A stretch of 64,000 bases of DNA from Gelatoporia subvermispora B (GCA_000320605.2 KB445794.1:1241992-1305991), one strand, 5' to 3'. Counted from the first letter of the stretch, positions 47,185 to 61,288 are shown. Notes: a model not told the origin generated them from the sequence alone. Program-made: numbers and translations.

Positions 47185-48983
47185 CTATTCGCCATCTCCG
47201 CCAACACCACCTCTTCGTCTCCGGCTTTTGACTGCCTCGCGGTGTCGTCTCTTCCACCCACTCGTGAGCTCTCCCCGCGTCTCTTCCCAGCGCTTTCGAA
47301 TCTCGTCCGAAGACTCTGTGCGGTAGAAGAAAGTGCGCCATTGGGAGGTGTCCAAAGCGTCGCGTGCGCGTCCTCGGTTACGTTCTTCAGGCGGTAGCGG
47401 GAAGAAGAATGGACGCTTGGTATCGAAGTCTTGTAAAGAGCTTGAAGGAGCGGGACGCGCTGGTGTTGACCCAGAAGGTCGTGTCACAGTAACAGGTTGT
47501 GCGAGGGCGATTATCTGTTGCTCAACTTCCTCATCCAATTCAAGGTCAAGGTCGAGATGACCGAGTAGCGAGAATCCAGCTGTGGAGAGCATTTTAGTAT
47601 ATTTGTGACAGTGGATGGCTTTGCTGAATACATACCATCTTCACGAGGAGCGAACAAATCCTTCAGATTGATTAGTTGCCCCGATTTCGGCGGAGACTCG
47701 CTCTCCTGCTCTGTGATTTTTGGTTCTGGAGTAGCTTGTTCTTCCGTATCCACGTCCCCAAGGTCCGCCTCGCTTGTAGCCGACTCTGCGATGTCCTGCG
47801 TTGGAACATCTGGCACTTGCGCATGCGAAGTATGTTCCTCCATGTCAACGTCGGAGATACTTTCCTTATCTCCCCAGTCGGCATCTCCTTTGCTACCAAA
47901 TATCGACGCCAAGAGCCCTAGGGTCTTAGTCTTCTCCTGGATCAAGTCTTCAGACAAAGCATTTGAGGCTGGAACAGATTTTGGTAGTGGCAGGGACAAG
48001 ACTGGAGTAGCAACAGGCTCCGCCGGTTTCGAATGTGGGGCAGGAGCAGCCTTTGTCGGTACAGGCGTTGCGGCGGCAGAGGTCTCTGCTTCGTTCATTG
48101 AGACATCAGCAAAACGAGCTTCAGCCACGCTTTCCTCTCCATCGGTGTCCTCGATTTCTTCCTCGCTCTCGTCGGTCTCATCTTGCAGGTCTTGCTGAAG
48201 AGATATAGCCGGAATATTTTGCCTGTCAACGACCACCGACTCTAGGAACGCCCCCTTCAACTGCGTCGAGCCATACTTGAGAGGATCGATTGTCCGGCGT
48301 CGCGCACGGGTCGGTGGTTCCTTTGCGCGCTTCTTCTTTGCTTTCGCCTCGTCTGCTTTCTTCCCTTTGCTCTTAACAGCAGGCTGGTTTGCTATCACTA
48401 GAGGTGGGAGTGGGTGTTCGGGGCGCATTCGTACGGGACGCACTACTCGCCCGAGCGGCGTGACGTGCCACCCAGGGCGCGACACAGCATTTTCTGGGGT
48501 GACGAGAGACATGTCGGCGGAGTGTACACCGTGGACACCCCGTGGTAGACGACGCTTCTTCGTGGGTGGTTCATCCTGGGCTTCGTTCTCTCGGGCAATG
48601 CTGGGCAGACGATGAGCTGGGAGTCAAGAGATGGGGTGGCGAGATAGGTACCGTTCGCGGAAGTCAGGCTTCGCCTCTCCAAGACGGAGTTTTGCGCCCT
48701 TCCAGGTCGCTCCGCTGAGTATGTTCATGCCTAAGGGTGGATATAAATCGGGAAACAGAAGAATGTCTATGCGACTGGACTCACATTTTGCTAGCTTCGA
48801 CTTGGTGGTCTCGAGAGTGATGTATCCAAACTTGCGCGGCTGGCCAACAGCGTCGAGCGCGCCGAAGCCGTCTACAGATCTCACAGTTCCGAAGGACGAG
48901 AGACGTTGCGAGATGTCCGCCGCAGTAATCGCCGGAGTGAGGCCTGAGACGTGCACCCTCTTCGTTATTGTCTCCTCAGACAT
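47185..48983 (-). CDS. NOL8-like nucleolar RRM protein
   Basis: A predicted nucleolar RNA-binding protein of ribosome biogenesis. The start is at 48983 (MSEETITKRVHVSGLTPAIT), because the RRM begins there; a Met at 49259 lies in unrelated sequence. The RRM has RVHVSGL (RNP2-like) and KFGYITLETT (RNP1-like). After an intron come GMNILSGATWKGAKLRLGEA and KPDFRER; an intron with GTACCT donor at about 48655 joins R-IARENEAQDEPPTKKRRLPR, a basic nuclear signal. The middle is highly charged (KGKKADEAKAKKKRAKEPPT) and then acidic. The C-terminal part DFDTKRPFFFPLPPEERNRG and WRTFFYRTESSDEIRKRWEE is typical of NOL8 ends. It stops at 47185. Divergent from TGS1, also an RNA-processing gene, with 389 bp between starts. 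Confidence 0.82.
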
Positions 48984-50690
<1,707 letters not shown>

Positions 50691-50913
50691 CAGTGTGGTG
50701 CTATTGGTTGGCTCGAAATGAGTTGACAAGACTCACGGCTCGCAGCCTCGTTGCGATCCCGGGTGGACGGCACACTGACGTATGAGGAACGGCGAACGAC
50801 TTTAACTGAGAAGCGGGCCTGGAACAATACATAGATAGATGCAGACAGATCCCTTCCAGCATCATGCTCAACATGAGTGAGACTGTACGCTAGTTACATG
50901 TCGTCGGGCGGGT

Positions 50914-51741
50914 CTAGTCTTCATCCGAGTCCGGGCGCAGGCGGCTAAGTAGCGAACCATCGAAGGCACCTGACGTAGACATCTCAATACAGGTTCCTGA
51001 TCATATGAGCAGGGCTGTGTACGTACGACCGGTGGATGCACCATGCCGACCACGGTAAGCAGCTAGAGGAGACGAAGGCGATGGAGGAATAGATGATGAA
51101 AACGACGAGAAGGACGCGTCGAGTGGTGAGGCGGTTGATGGGATGGAGTAGTTGAGTGTACGAGATGGTGTAGACACGGGGGAGGCAGCGTAAGAGAATG
51201 CCTTCTGGCGCTGAGGACTCGACTGCGACATGTATGAGGTTTCTGAAGAGCAGGAAGTAACGGAAGTTGCGTACGTTGGGTGTTAGTCCCTTAAGCCGCC
51301 ACTGACGAGGTGGAGGAGATGGAGACACAGGCGCGCTCTTTGTTGGTGCAGGCGAAGGTGCAGACGCAGACACAGGTGCTGGACGTGGGTACTTCAAGGC
51401 ATAGGACGACTGCGCTACATTGAAGAGCAGCACCGCGAGTGCCAGTGACTCTGTGGAATGGGGCGACTAGATGAGCAGTCGTCTCAATCACGTATCATGT
51501 GCCACACACCAAGAACACAAAGATAGTAGTACATGATTCCTGCTGGTTTGCGTTCTCGAACAACATCAATTGCGGTCCAGGGAGACGGAAGAGGGAGGAG
51601 ACTCGTGAGGATCGTGAGCATGAGGAGACCGAGCGAGTTCGTCCGCAATCGCGCCAGAGCTTCACCACGTGAGGGCTTGAGCCATTCTGCAATTTCGAGA
51701 GCAATTGCTGAGGGTGAATGCCTTTTGAAGAGCTGAGACAT
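50914..51741 (-). CDS. Two-pass membrane protein, nuclear pore complex component (POM34 type)
   Basis: Start taken at 51741 (MSQLFKRHSPSAIALEIAEW); a longer start at 51927 is possible but adds unlikely sequence. Two hydrophobic helices are seen: TNSLGLLMLTILTSLLPLP with SPWTAIDVVRERKPAGIMYY, and after an intron SLALAVLLFNVAQSSYALKY. A Pro/Ala-rich linker leads to RQWRLKGLTPN, then (after an intron) SSPQRQKAFSYAASPVSTPS with RTLNYS, and LAAYRGRHGASTGR joined by another intron to AFDGSLLSRLRPDSDED, TAG at 50914-50916. This order of pieces is what I recall for agaric proteins assigned to the nuclear pore component (POM34) family; the assignment rests on that memory and on the two-helix topology. 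About 240 residues. Confidence 0.6.
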
Positions 51742-52033
51742 TATGGGGTACTTGCGGGCCTTTGGGTCGCGTGTTTGAACAACGCTCGACCGAGTCGCGA
51801 TCGCGTCCACTCGGAAAAGAGATTGATCACGTGACGCGAGGCAGACGCGTTCTGCGTCTGCGGAGTCTTTCGGTGGCAATTCCATCTCCTCAGGCTCGTT
51901 CGCTGATTCCCAGCTCGTCTTTGGCATTTCTTTGTTTTGTTCGCTTATATGGCAGGTATTTCCAACGTATACTGTGACATATGACAGATACAGCGTTCGG
52001 AACAGACGCCTCACAGCCCTTCTTGCTATCGTA

Positions 52034-55000
52034 ATGGCTTACCGGCGCAACAAACCCTTGTATATTGTGGGCACAGGTCGTCATAACCCCCATCACGCAG
52101 AATCGCTTCCACAGTTTGCGCTCAGATGGGGCGAAAATGTTCGCCGCCCAGAGTTACTCCCCGAGGTTTATGACACTCGTATTTCCGACGATAGTATATT
52201 CTTCCTTCATAACGGGCTGGAAGCGAGCGACGAGGGAGTATATGTCGTCGCCGACCGGTGCGATTGTTGTCGAGGTCAGCAACAAACATGCACTCGCGGC
52301 CGACCGTCCTGCGAGAGGTGCCTAAGGATGAATGTAACGTGCAAAACATCTAGCGCACGGTGGGTCCTCCTTCCTGGGCCGAAGATTAAGAAGGGTTGCC
52401 GTGCGCAGGCAATCTCCGCGGCAACACAGGAGACACGTCTGACTATGCCTATGATGTCGGAGATTAGAGAAGTAGGCCCTGCGGGAAATAGAAGAACGTT
52501 GCGACCCCGCACAAAGCCGGTTGATTATAATCCCCCTCCCGCCCTATTTCGGTCTCCTTCAGTTGAACCTCCTTCCTCTCTTTCGTACAAAACGCGAAAG
52601 AGGCCAACCACTGTACTCCTGACCCATGCCAAAGTTAAGAAACGAAAATTCCTATCCGCGATGGCAGCTAGGAAGGGTAAACTGAGCGTTCTCAACGGTG
52701 GCGTCGGATTGTCTCAGGCCAACGTACGCGGTCCGAGAACACGAAAAACTGGGAAGAAAACCGCGTCTACACTCAAGAACGCCTCTCATCCACGCGTTTT
52801 ATCGCGCCGCGGTAGGAGGAGGGCCGCAGGGGGAAGTTTAGGCCACCCTCTAGGGGACACGGACGCCACCGCTGGATGTGGCTGGAAGGTCGTCCATCCT
52901 CCTCCACTAATCCCTACCGTCCATGGTTTAGACCTACCCGAACGACGCACCGAACTATCCGCTGGTAGGACACCGCGTATTTGGGCCGCAGTGAGCACTA
53001 CAGGTTGTCGTCGTGCTTTGGCGTTGACGCAGTTCCGCTGCACCGTGTATAGAGCAAGGCAGACCTATTCGAGGTCATACCGGAGCTTGCGCAAAACGTG
53101 AACGGGGTTTTGTGGATGTCCGCAGAGGTCGAAACTCCGGTCATCATCATTGAGGGACCTGCGTGGCCAGGAGACAAATGGGACGGTGGCACGGTTCTCG
53201 AGTGGTCTACGTGAGTGCTGATGGTGTTTTCACAATGTACTAGGTTTATTGATCTCGTTGGAAGAGCTCGGTCATACACGACTACGACAAAGTCAACCTC
53301 CAACATTGCGCCGCCTTCTGGTCCGGAGCCGACTCGGTCGACATCTACTTCGGATCCCCCCTCTGCTAGCGAACTGATGTATCCACCCATGACTGAGACT
53401 ACAATGTCTAGTTTGCTCAGCATCCCCCCTACGCGACCAGCTTCGCCATCAGGCCCGGCCATTGTAGAGCGAAGCGAGACACTGCCACTTACAGAGGCCT
53501 CACAATCCAGCAGCTCTACTATTCTCCCGCTGCCGTCATCCCCCATGCCGGTGACTCTTCAACATCATGCCAGAGGACCATCATATCACAATCATCCTTT
53601 TTCCCTGTCAAAGTTTGGGGGAACTGCTACGCCGCCTGTGATTTCAGGCATCCGACCTGGATCATACTGTACACGGCCACACTTCTATTATCCAGTCCCG
53701 CACGTCGCTCCTTTTATGGCATATGCGCCTCGGCATTATGCTCAGCCACCGTATTATTCCTGGCCCATCTATGGGAGTACAGTAGGATATCTCCAGTACC
53801 CGCTCCAAAGCAGTGACAACGCGAGAGATGATCTCTCGGAAAGCAAGAGCATGGATATCGACCCGGACTCGCTGCATAGCGATGACTACCAGCCGAACTT
53901 ACCCGCTCCACAAGTCGCATCCAGATCCTGCTCTCCTGAGGGGACAATGGGCTCAGAGCATGCGGTCGCTTCTGGTGTGCTAAAGTATCCACCACACACC
54001 GACATGGATGTTGTTGCGCACGACGATGCTCTCGGAGACGTTTCAGATGGCCTTCAGTCGATCTCGTCACAGTTAACCCGTGGAGCACATGAAGGCACCT
54101 CCGAGACCACATCAGCGAGCCTAGTGACGTACTCTCCTGAGACGGTCATCCCTCAGCAGACAACTTCCCATCCAGCCTCCGAGCTGTCTGGGCAAGTCGC
54201 AACACCGGCACCCGGAAGCTCAACACCGCAATGTCAAGCTCAGCCTAGGTTTCATGTTGCAGAAGAACGTTCCGATACCCAGAGTCTAGATGACCTGCTG
54301 CCAAAAGAGTCACCTCCAGAGATTAAGGCTCTCTACGACTTTTTTGAATCACAAGTACTCGTGACCCTGATAATCTCTCAAAACTCGTCCTTACTTCCTT
54401 TCGAATTGCCAGCTCAGTGCGGGTGTGCCATGCTTGGCCTCTTCCGTATAACTGGGGTACAGAGTGAGGACCGTATACATGATGATGCGAACACCGGAGA
54501 AAGGACTCTGGAAAGGTTATGGCGCTTTCAATTCGCTTGGGTTCCAGGTGGCGAGGTTCCGCGACCTGAGGCCCAAGACCTTCCTCCGTGGTGGGCATCG
54601 ATGCCTGCCGACACGCCAGAGGGGCATGCGGCAAGCATCGGGACACCCTTTATGATTCCGCAGTATCTGCTCTTTGCGGACCTACTTCCTCCTGAAGCGT
54701 TCGAGGGTAGCGCAGTTGAGCAAGTCGCAAGTGGATGGTACTGTGTGCGCTGTGGGATGTTGAATGTGCAGCGGAACCTCCGTTACCAGAAATGCGGTAG
54801 TTGCTTGGTGAGTAACCACCAATACCTTTCTTCCAACAACTTTCTTACGCCTCTTGACGCGGCCGCGGACAGCTGGGCAACAATAAGCGCATACCGCCTG
54901 TAGACGCGGATGTCGTTCGCGACAGCCACAGGACGGCGTCAGCGACTTTCCCGTTCGATAAACACGCTTCTGGAGTCGCACTCAAGGCGACAGTCGCATC

Positions 55001-56026
55001 GGACGGAATGCACGTCCTGAGATACGAAATGAGCAATCTAGGTGCAGTTACCCATTTCTTCACGGGCAATGCGGACGCGCTTCAGGAGCAACCTTCGACA
55101 CTATTCAAAGAACTCCAGAGGAGCGTTGAGCTGGTGTTTCGCGGTTTCAAGACTGGGGCAGCTGCCGGTGAGTGATCCGTTTTGTTTGACAGTTTCGACT
55201 TCTGGTTCACGCTGTTGCTCCCTGTAGGTCCACATTACGCATATTTTGCGGGCTCTCATTCCGAGTACGAGCCTTATGCCGTGGCGTGGTCCGATGTTCC
55301 AGAAAGCATAATGAGAACACGAGAACTGATGCAGTCTCGCGTCCGGACGAGTGGCGAAAAGTCGCTCTTCGGCATTAATCAGCTGGTTGCTTTAGCGTGG
55401 ACAAGATCTGGTAGCAGAAAGGTGAGGGCATCAAGCTATGTTATATTCATCGCCTTCACATCGTCTTGCAGGGCTATGTACTTTCTGCTCAAGAAAGCGA
55501 CATAGTAATGCTTTGTCTAGGCGCAGATGTGGAGTTATCGATCTCGTCGAAGCTATCGACGAGCAGTGCCCGAAAAACGCCGTCCGCTCAACTTGTTCGT
55601 GTTGACGCAGGGCGTGAGACACTATCGGATTTTGCCCCAATGGACTGCGTCGAGAATAGATCCTACGCAAGCAATGCCGGCATGTCTATGTATGTCTTCG
55701 ATACGAGCGGGGACCCCGAGGGTGATCCGAATGTGGCTTCTGCATCCGCTGTGACTTCTTCCACCGCTTCACACAGCAGAGCGCACCGCCGTGAGCACGA
55801 GAGCCTTTCGGTAACACTTGTTCACGGCGACATGCTACTGCTTTCTGGCGATGAATACGAGGTGAGTTGACCTGGCAATTTCCTTGGATTCTACTGAGAT
55901 ATCTGGTATGTCGAACTAGTACACGCTTACGCGGACGGGGATGAGTATCCGTAAGTTTTTTCGTACTCTTTCGAATCCTCCCCGGCTCATCTGCCGATTA
56001 CGACAGTCCTAATGGGTTCACAATAG
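52034..56026 (+). CDS. Large composite protein: Zn2Cys6 cluster, RanBP-type zinc finger and AlkB-like-looking C-terminal domain
   Basis: Start at 52034 (MAYRRNKPLYIVGTGRHNPH). At residues about 76-103 the cysteines follow C-x2-C-x6-C-x6-C-x2-C-x6-C (CDCCRGQQQTC...CERCLRMNVTC), a binuclear zinc cluster of the Gal4 type. A basic region with several RRGRRR/KKRK patches follows. An intron leads to DLFEVIPELAQNVNGVLWMS, another joins WST-FIDLVGRARS. A long Ser/Pro/Tyr-rich part follows, then GWYCVRCGMLN and YQKCGSC (W-x-C-x2-C...C-x2-C, RanBP2-like). The final domain runs over several exons: YEMSNLGAVTHFFTG, HYAYFAGSHSEYEPYAVAWS, INQLVALAWTRSGSRK-GYVL, DIVMLCLGADVELSI, VTLVHGDMLLLSGDEYE-YTL and TRTGMSILLMGSQ, TAG at 56024-56026. 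HGDMLLLSGDEYEYTL-R recalls AlkB-like dioxygenases, but the iron-binding His/Asp set is not certain. Function unknown; nuclear location inferred. Confidence 0.65.
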
Positions 56027-56258
56027 TGCCGAGGGGGGAAAGCGCTCTCATACTGCTCCTTATTCGTGTATACTGATGGTCTGAGAGGGGGCAGGAGAGC
56101 AGAGGAGTGTGGCTCAACGTAAATTATACCTTTGTGACCTAAGAGTGTACGCCCTGTACTTTTTGTTGGTTGCTTACAGTCGAATGCGGCGTAAGTCCGC
56201 GGGGAAACGAATTGTCGCTCTGCGCTGTAGCTCCGTTCCAACTTGATTGAACATTACC

Positions 56259-58799
56259 ATGAGCGCGACTCCCTCCGCACCCACCGCTGCTGACACCTCC
56301 AGTTCTGCTGGCCCAGGATGGGGCAGAGGTGATGTATATTGTCTACGTAGTCTACATGAAAGCTGAACTGTGACCGAGTTAGTTCTACTCTGTGGGGGCA
56401 CCGACTGGTGAGCATCGCCCGTTCCCTCGGTCGCGTCAGACCATATTCCCCGCGTTCGACGCGACTCTCTCGAGCTTACTTCGCTCCTAACCATACTTCA
56501 TCAACCACCACAGGCCGCGACTGGGTCGTAAGGATCGGGGAGGCAAGAAGAAGGACGATACAGCTGAAATTGAACCGTACGTGTACTCAGGCAATGTCCA
56601 AACGCCACCAATGAAAACGTCTCTATTGTCGATCCTAGAGGCCCTGACCTTCTCGAGCCCCATATCCTCCGCTCGCTGAGCCTCATCAAGGCCGTCTCAA
56701 TCCATACCACATGTATAGCGTGCCACTGCGTCGTTCTTGACATTGACGGCGTTGCATGGCTGTTCGGCCGTAACGAGCGGGGTGCGCTGGGTGTAGCCGG
56801 TGTCGACGCAATCTCCGAGAACGCGCCGCGGCGGTTGACTGCTCAGCAATTGGGTGCTTCGAAAGGTACCCGCTTCGTGAACGCTGCTTGTGGAAAGAAC
56901 CACACGCTACTGGTCGGCAGCGACGGTCAAGTTTGGACCTCGGGCATCAACAACAACGGCCAAGTGAGTGCGATCGCTGTCCAGGCGCTGGTCTAGATCC
57001 GACATCATGTCCCTGTCCTGTTACATTAGTGCGGCCATCCAGTGTGTCCGGAAATAACCTCTTTCAAACTAGTCAACGGGCCCAAGTCGAACGGTGCTAA
57101 GGAACGCGTCAAGAAGGCCGCCGCGGGGACTACATTCTCGATCGTCTTGACAGAAACTGGCAAAGGTGCGCACTAAACTAGTGCAGTACCAGTCTGCGAA
57201 CTCACTCTGTCATCATTCCCAGTGTTCGCGTTTGGAAGTGGCGAACATGGCCAGTTGGGACATGGAAGGACCGGGGAACATATCGTTAGTGCAGGCAAGA
57301 CCGCTTTCGACATCGAGTGGGAACCCAGTACGCCTTCCGTGATCGTCCGTGCTTGCCATGCTTACCCTTCCATGACCGTAGTTCCTGTGAAAGGCTTGGA
57401 CAACAAGCACATTGTTGACATTGCGTGTGGTGCTCAACACAGCGTAGCATTGGATGCCGAAGGGTAATGACTTTTACGTCTAAACTTCCTCGCGAAGATT
57501 CTGAGCTGGTGTCTCAGCATGGTCCACGTGTGGGGCTACAATGGCTATTGCCGCCTCGGGTTGGGACATCAGAAGGACATCCTGATCCCACAGGTGGTCC
57601 CACAAGTATGTGACATTTGCCCAAGTTCGTTTCTCGGCCTCCTCATGAATGACCCCAAACAGTTTGCCGGATCAAATGAGATGACCAGGGCTGACAAAAT
57701 AGTTGCGGGTCCGTCGAATTCCGTCGTTATCGACAAGCAGAAGATGTACTGGATGGCCGGCAAGGTAGACCCTACTCTGTCCCTCCGTTATTCTTCACCT
57801 AACAGTTCTTCCGACACAGTGGAAGAACACTGGAGATGGTACATGTTCCATCGTGGAGTTATCACTTACTCTGGGCTTACGCGTTCTAGGTTCCGTTGGC
57901 CAGCCTTACTCGAGCTTCCGATATATCGGAGATCTCATGTTAGTCTCTGACACCCAGTCTCTGTCACTTTCTTCTCACTCTTGTGTAAGGGGTGTCAAAA
58001 TAACTTTTGCGGCTTGTGGAGGAGTGTCCCATTGGGCGTTGGCACTAGACGAAGACGGTTTGATGACCATCGTCTTCGGCCAAGGAGCTTCGAATGGTCT
58101 GTCTCGCATAAATGTAGGTTGAGATGTTTGAACTAATCAAACTGTCACTCGGAACAGGCGAGCTAGGACTCGGTCCGGATGAGCCCAAGAGCGTCACCAA
58201 ACCCGCTCAGCACAAGCGTCTCATCGGAATAGATGTACTTCAGTTAGTGGATATTGCTTAATCTCAAGTGCATCTTTCTCGCTCACATTGAATCCTCACA
58301 TAGGATAGCCCCTGCACAGAACACGACGTTCTTCTTGGCAAAGCCTAACGAGAAGCTCTCTGACTTGCCTAGGCATCCCCTTGAGGTGGAAGCGCCTGAA
58401 GCGTGCGTCGTTTGCGGACAAGACACCGGCGATGACGACCCTCTTCTTGAGTGTGAGAAGGTTGGTCTTCGAATGCACACTAGTGTTTCGTTCTGAGGTC
58501 CTGATCATTCCGCGTAGTGCGACTATCCGCACCATTTGAAGTGTTTGGATCCCCCGATGAGCGAAGTTCCGGATGGAGAGTGGTTTTGCCCTGAGTGTGA
58601 GGCGGATCCTGGCGCCCCGATTGATAGGGACGGCGTAAAGAGAAATCTCCAGCCTGCCTCTGAGGGCAGTGACGAAGACGGGCCCAAACAGGGCACGAAG
58701 CGGAAAGCTTCGAGCAAAACCGGCGCAGGTTGGTCTTTGTCTCTTGCCCGTTGAAGCACTTCACCTGACCATATCATAGCCACAAAAAAGCGCAAGTAA
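56259..58799 (+). CDS. RCC2-like beta-propeller protein with C-terminal PHD finger
   Basis: A seven-bladed RCC1-fold protein of the RCC2 type joined to a histone-reading PHD finger. The start is at 56259 ([20 protein letters not shown]). Two small exons build [20 protein letters not shown], the RCC2-like entry motif. The repeats follow over many exons: [37 protein letters not shown] with [27 protein letters not shown] with [22 protein letters not shown] and [58 protein letters not shown]. After [12 protein letters not shown] comes the PHD finger: [21 protein letters not shown], then [14 protein letters not shown] and [11 protein letters not shown], with all C4HC3 ligands. The end is [16 protein letters not shown], a nuclear signal, TAA at 58797-58799. 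About 13 introns. Predicted role: chromatin or centromere-linked regulator (inference from RCC2 and PHD). Confidence 0.85.
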
Positions 58800-58988
58800 T
58801 GGACATGCCACCTTTGTAACCCCACTCAGCCTATTTCGAACTTTTCTTGTCTGGTATCTTGCATTCGATATGTCCAGCATTATGATGTGATTGTCCACAT
58901 AAATGTAACTATGGTCCCCTCGCTACGAGGACGGGTATATATGTAGTTCTGTATATCCTGCGAGAGCACGCAAACCCATATCCCCAAA

Positions 58989-60734
58989 TCATGCATCTCC
59001 GTAGTACTTCAGCAACAGCCAGACCGCGCCCATCGCCGAACCAAAGACGATGAGGAACGCCGCACCGACGTACATGAAGAGCTCCGAGTTGGAGATCTGC
59101 TGCGCAGGCTGCCGCGGGGCGATTGGCGCGCCCCCGTTCAGATCGCGCGCACGCTTTTCGAGGTAAAGCTCGCGGTCCCGCTTTTCTGCGGCCTGGGCAA
59201 TCCGTGTCCGCGCGTCGCTCGGGTCGAAGAGCTGGGTCGCGGTGCCGCCTGCGCCACGGGTCATCTGGACGAATGAGGGATAGTGGTGCTCACACCATTG
59301 CTCGATCTAAGTTCGCGGCTAAATTTAGCGTACTTGTCGGCTAGCGAGTAGGATATAGATAGCTGACCTTCCCGCATGCGATGGAGATCTGCATGAAGTT
59401 GGGATCTTCTGGGACAGCCTTCGCATGAATCTTTCGTGCGTAGTCGCGGAACATATACGCGACATCGCGGGGATTTGTCGAGCGCATAATTAGCTAGGAT
59501 CTGGTTAGTGACGCAGCAGCTGCGCAGAATCTTCTGGCACCTACCGATGCAGCTTCTGCTTTCCGGATCTTGATATGTTTTTGGAACATGTCGTAATTCA
59601 TGAAGCATAGTGAGAGCGTCGCCATCGCCATCGTTTGTGGGATCGCGCAGAAGTTGAAGACGCTCTGGTTCTTCAGGAGACGCAGATAGTCAAGCGAATC
59701 AACTGCGTGCCCGAGGACATCTACGACCATGCCGCTCAGAGCCCATAGCGCCTGCTGCTCGTTACCAGGCAGATACATCTCCTTCATCTCCTTGAAGGCA
59801 GAACGACCACATGCCTTGCCGTACAACTCCCTACCCCAAATTTCCCGTGGCCAGAAGTATCGCCGCTGGTCAGCGTCCTCGCGGTAGTCACGGATGATGT
59901 TCGTCTTCTGCAGCATGATGCCCATTGAGTTTGCGAGCTCGAGCTGCTCGCCCAGCCATGAAGCCTCCTTTCCAGAGGCGGACCACAATCGTGTAAGGCC
60001 TTCACCGACTAGCCCTGCGACATAGTGGCAGTAGAGGTTGTAGTCGTCGACGGTCTCCAGGTAGACCTCCCCGCTCGTTGCAGCCTTGTGCGCGTAGTCT
60101 GCCATACCGGTCTCCATCTTCTTCGTAATGTCGATGATGATCTCCCGATACCTGCGTACGTATTAGAGTGTCCAGATGTCAACGCGCATCAGCACCAACT
60201 CACTTCTCATCAAGAAGGTTGACCTCGTGGCTGACGACGTCGAACTCGACAAGCAGTTGTCTGTCCTTCTCGTCTGGCCCGTTCTCCGTGAACGTCCAGT
60301 CGGGCATAACAGCGTAATCATGGAAAGCCCGGAGGAGAGGTTGCTTCTTCTCGTCGGGCAGCGTCATGTCATCTTCAATCGTGTCGAGGCCCCGAAGGAC
60401 CAGATAGAATAGGCAGACCTAGCATACGCGTTCAGTGTCAGCTGCGAATGCACAGTCGGCGCTAGGGTGCGCGTCGTGGGACGCGCAGATGAAGGGTGCT
60501 TACCACTCTGGCCAGGTCGCCCTCGACTTCCTTGATGACTCCTGAAAAGCTACGGCTGGTGAGGTCCAGGAAATCCCAGCACCTGCGCATCGTCTTGCGG
60601 TCCCATCCCGAGTTCTGGACTTCGCCAGGGGCTGATATGTCTCGGTTCTCGTCGTGCCAAAGCTTGTACTGGACGAGGGTGCGGAACTCGAGAGGGTGCG
60701 TGAGGAGCAGCACCAGCATAGAAACGACGCCCAT
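58989..60734 (-). CDS. ERG9: Squalene synthase (farnesyl-diphosphate farnesyltransferase)
   Basis: Joins two farnesyl diphosphates to squalene, the first committed step of ergosterol synthesis, at the endoplasmic reticulum. The start at 60734 gives [20 protein letters not shown]. The first Asp-rich motif is in [20 protein letters not shown] (about 60400). Then [60 protein letters not shown] with the second Asp motif, and [11 protein letters not shown]. Later [19 protein letters not shown] is the usual family motif. The C-terminus has a membrane anchor, [20 protein letters not shown] with [10 protein letters not shown], stop at 58989-58991. Five introns or so, all with intact phases. About 490 residues, typical. 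Confidence 0.95.
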
Positions 60735-61063
60735 TATTTTAGCGTTGGTAGGATAGATCCGCAAAGAGCGTCTGGGGATGATGAAGGAGAGCGGTGAGCA
60801 GGATCTACCACCGGTGCTGCCTGCCGTGGGAGATGGTACGATCCCGACAAACTATTTCCCGCCGAAGACGCGTCCCGCGACCCAGCGCGCATCCTCCCCG
60901 CCTCCTCGGCAATCTTTCTTTTCCTTCTTGTAATATCGTCGGCGACGAACTAAGGTATGCACCCGACCGCCTCTGTGGTCCTCGGCTTGCATTGACCTCA
61001 GCTCGCACCCACCCGTCAGACACATTCCATTCAGATCTCTATTGCCAATTGCTTGCAACTCTA
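60735..61063. promoter_or_regulatory. Divergent intergenic region between ERG9 and the 74-residue gene
   Basis: 329 bp between two start codons facing apart, expected to carry the ERG9 promoter. I could not point to a certain sterol-response element. Confidence 0.4.
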
Positions 61064-61288
61064 ATGGACGCCGCTGTGACGCCCCCCTTGCGTATCCAGA
61101 CTACCAAGTCGACCCCCATCTCGTCCCAGGTCGCTCGTGCGCATGTGCAGAACTTTTTGAGTGACTTCGAGCAGCGTGCTTCCGCTACCAGTGGCGGCGA
61201 CTCGACCGTGATTGCACAGCTCAGAAAAGTCGCGGATGCTTTGCGAGAAGAGCGCGATGCTGTGAAAAAGACGGCCGAGAGCAGCTAA
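61064..61288 (+). CDS. Small conserved-looking protein of 74 residues, unknown function
   Basis: Single exon from 61064 (MDAAVTPPLRIQTTKSTPIS) to TAA at 61288. The body SQVARAHVQNFLSDFEQRAS and IAQLRKVADALREERDAVKK reads as one or two amphipathic helices. No signal or membrane segment. An in-frame upstream Met at 60794 gives Arg/Pro-rich sequence and is unlikely to be the start. I do not recognise the family. Confidence rests on helix-like composition, a clear stop and the tidy gap to ERG9. Confidence 0.55.
   Translation: MDAAVTPPLRIQTTKSTPISSQVARAHVQNFLSDFEQRASATSGGDSTVIAQLRKVADALREERDAVKKTAESS

Noticed and set aside
47605..48198. 197-codon plus-strand Ser-rich frame
   Set aside because: Exact antisense of the acidic NOL8-like exon; an expected shadow of Asp/Glu/Ser codons.
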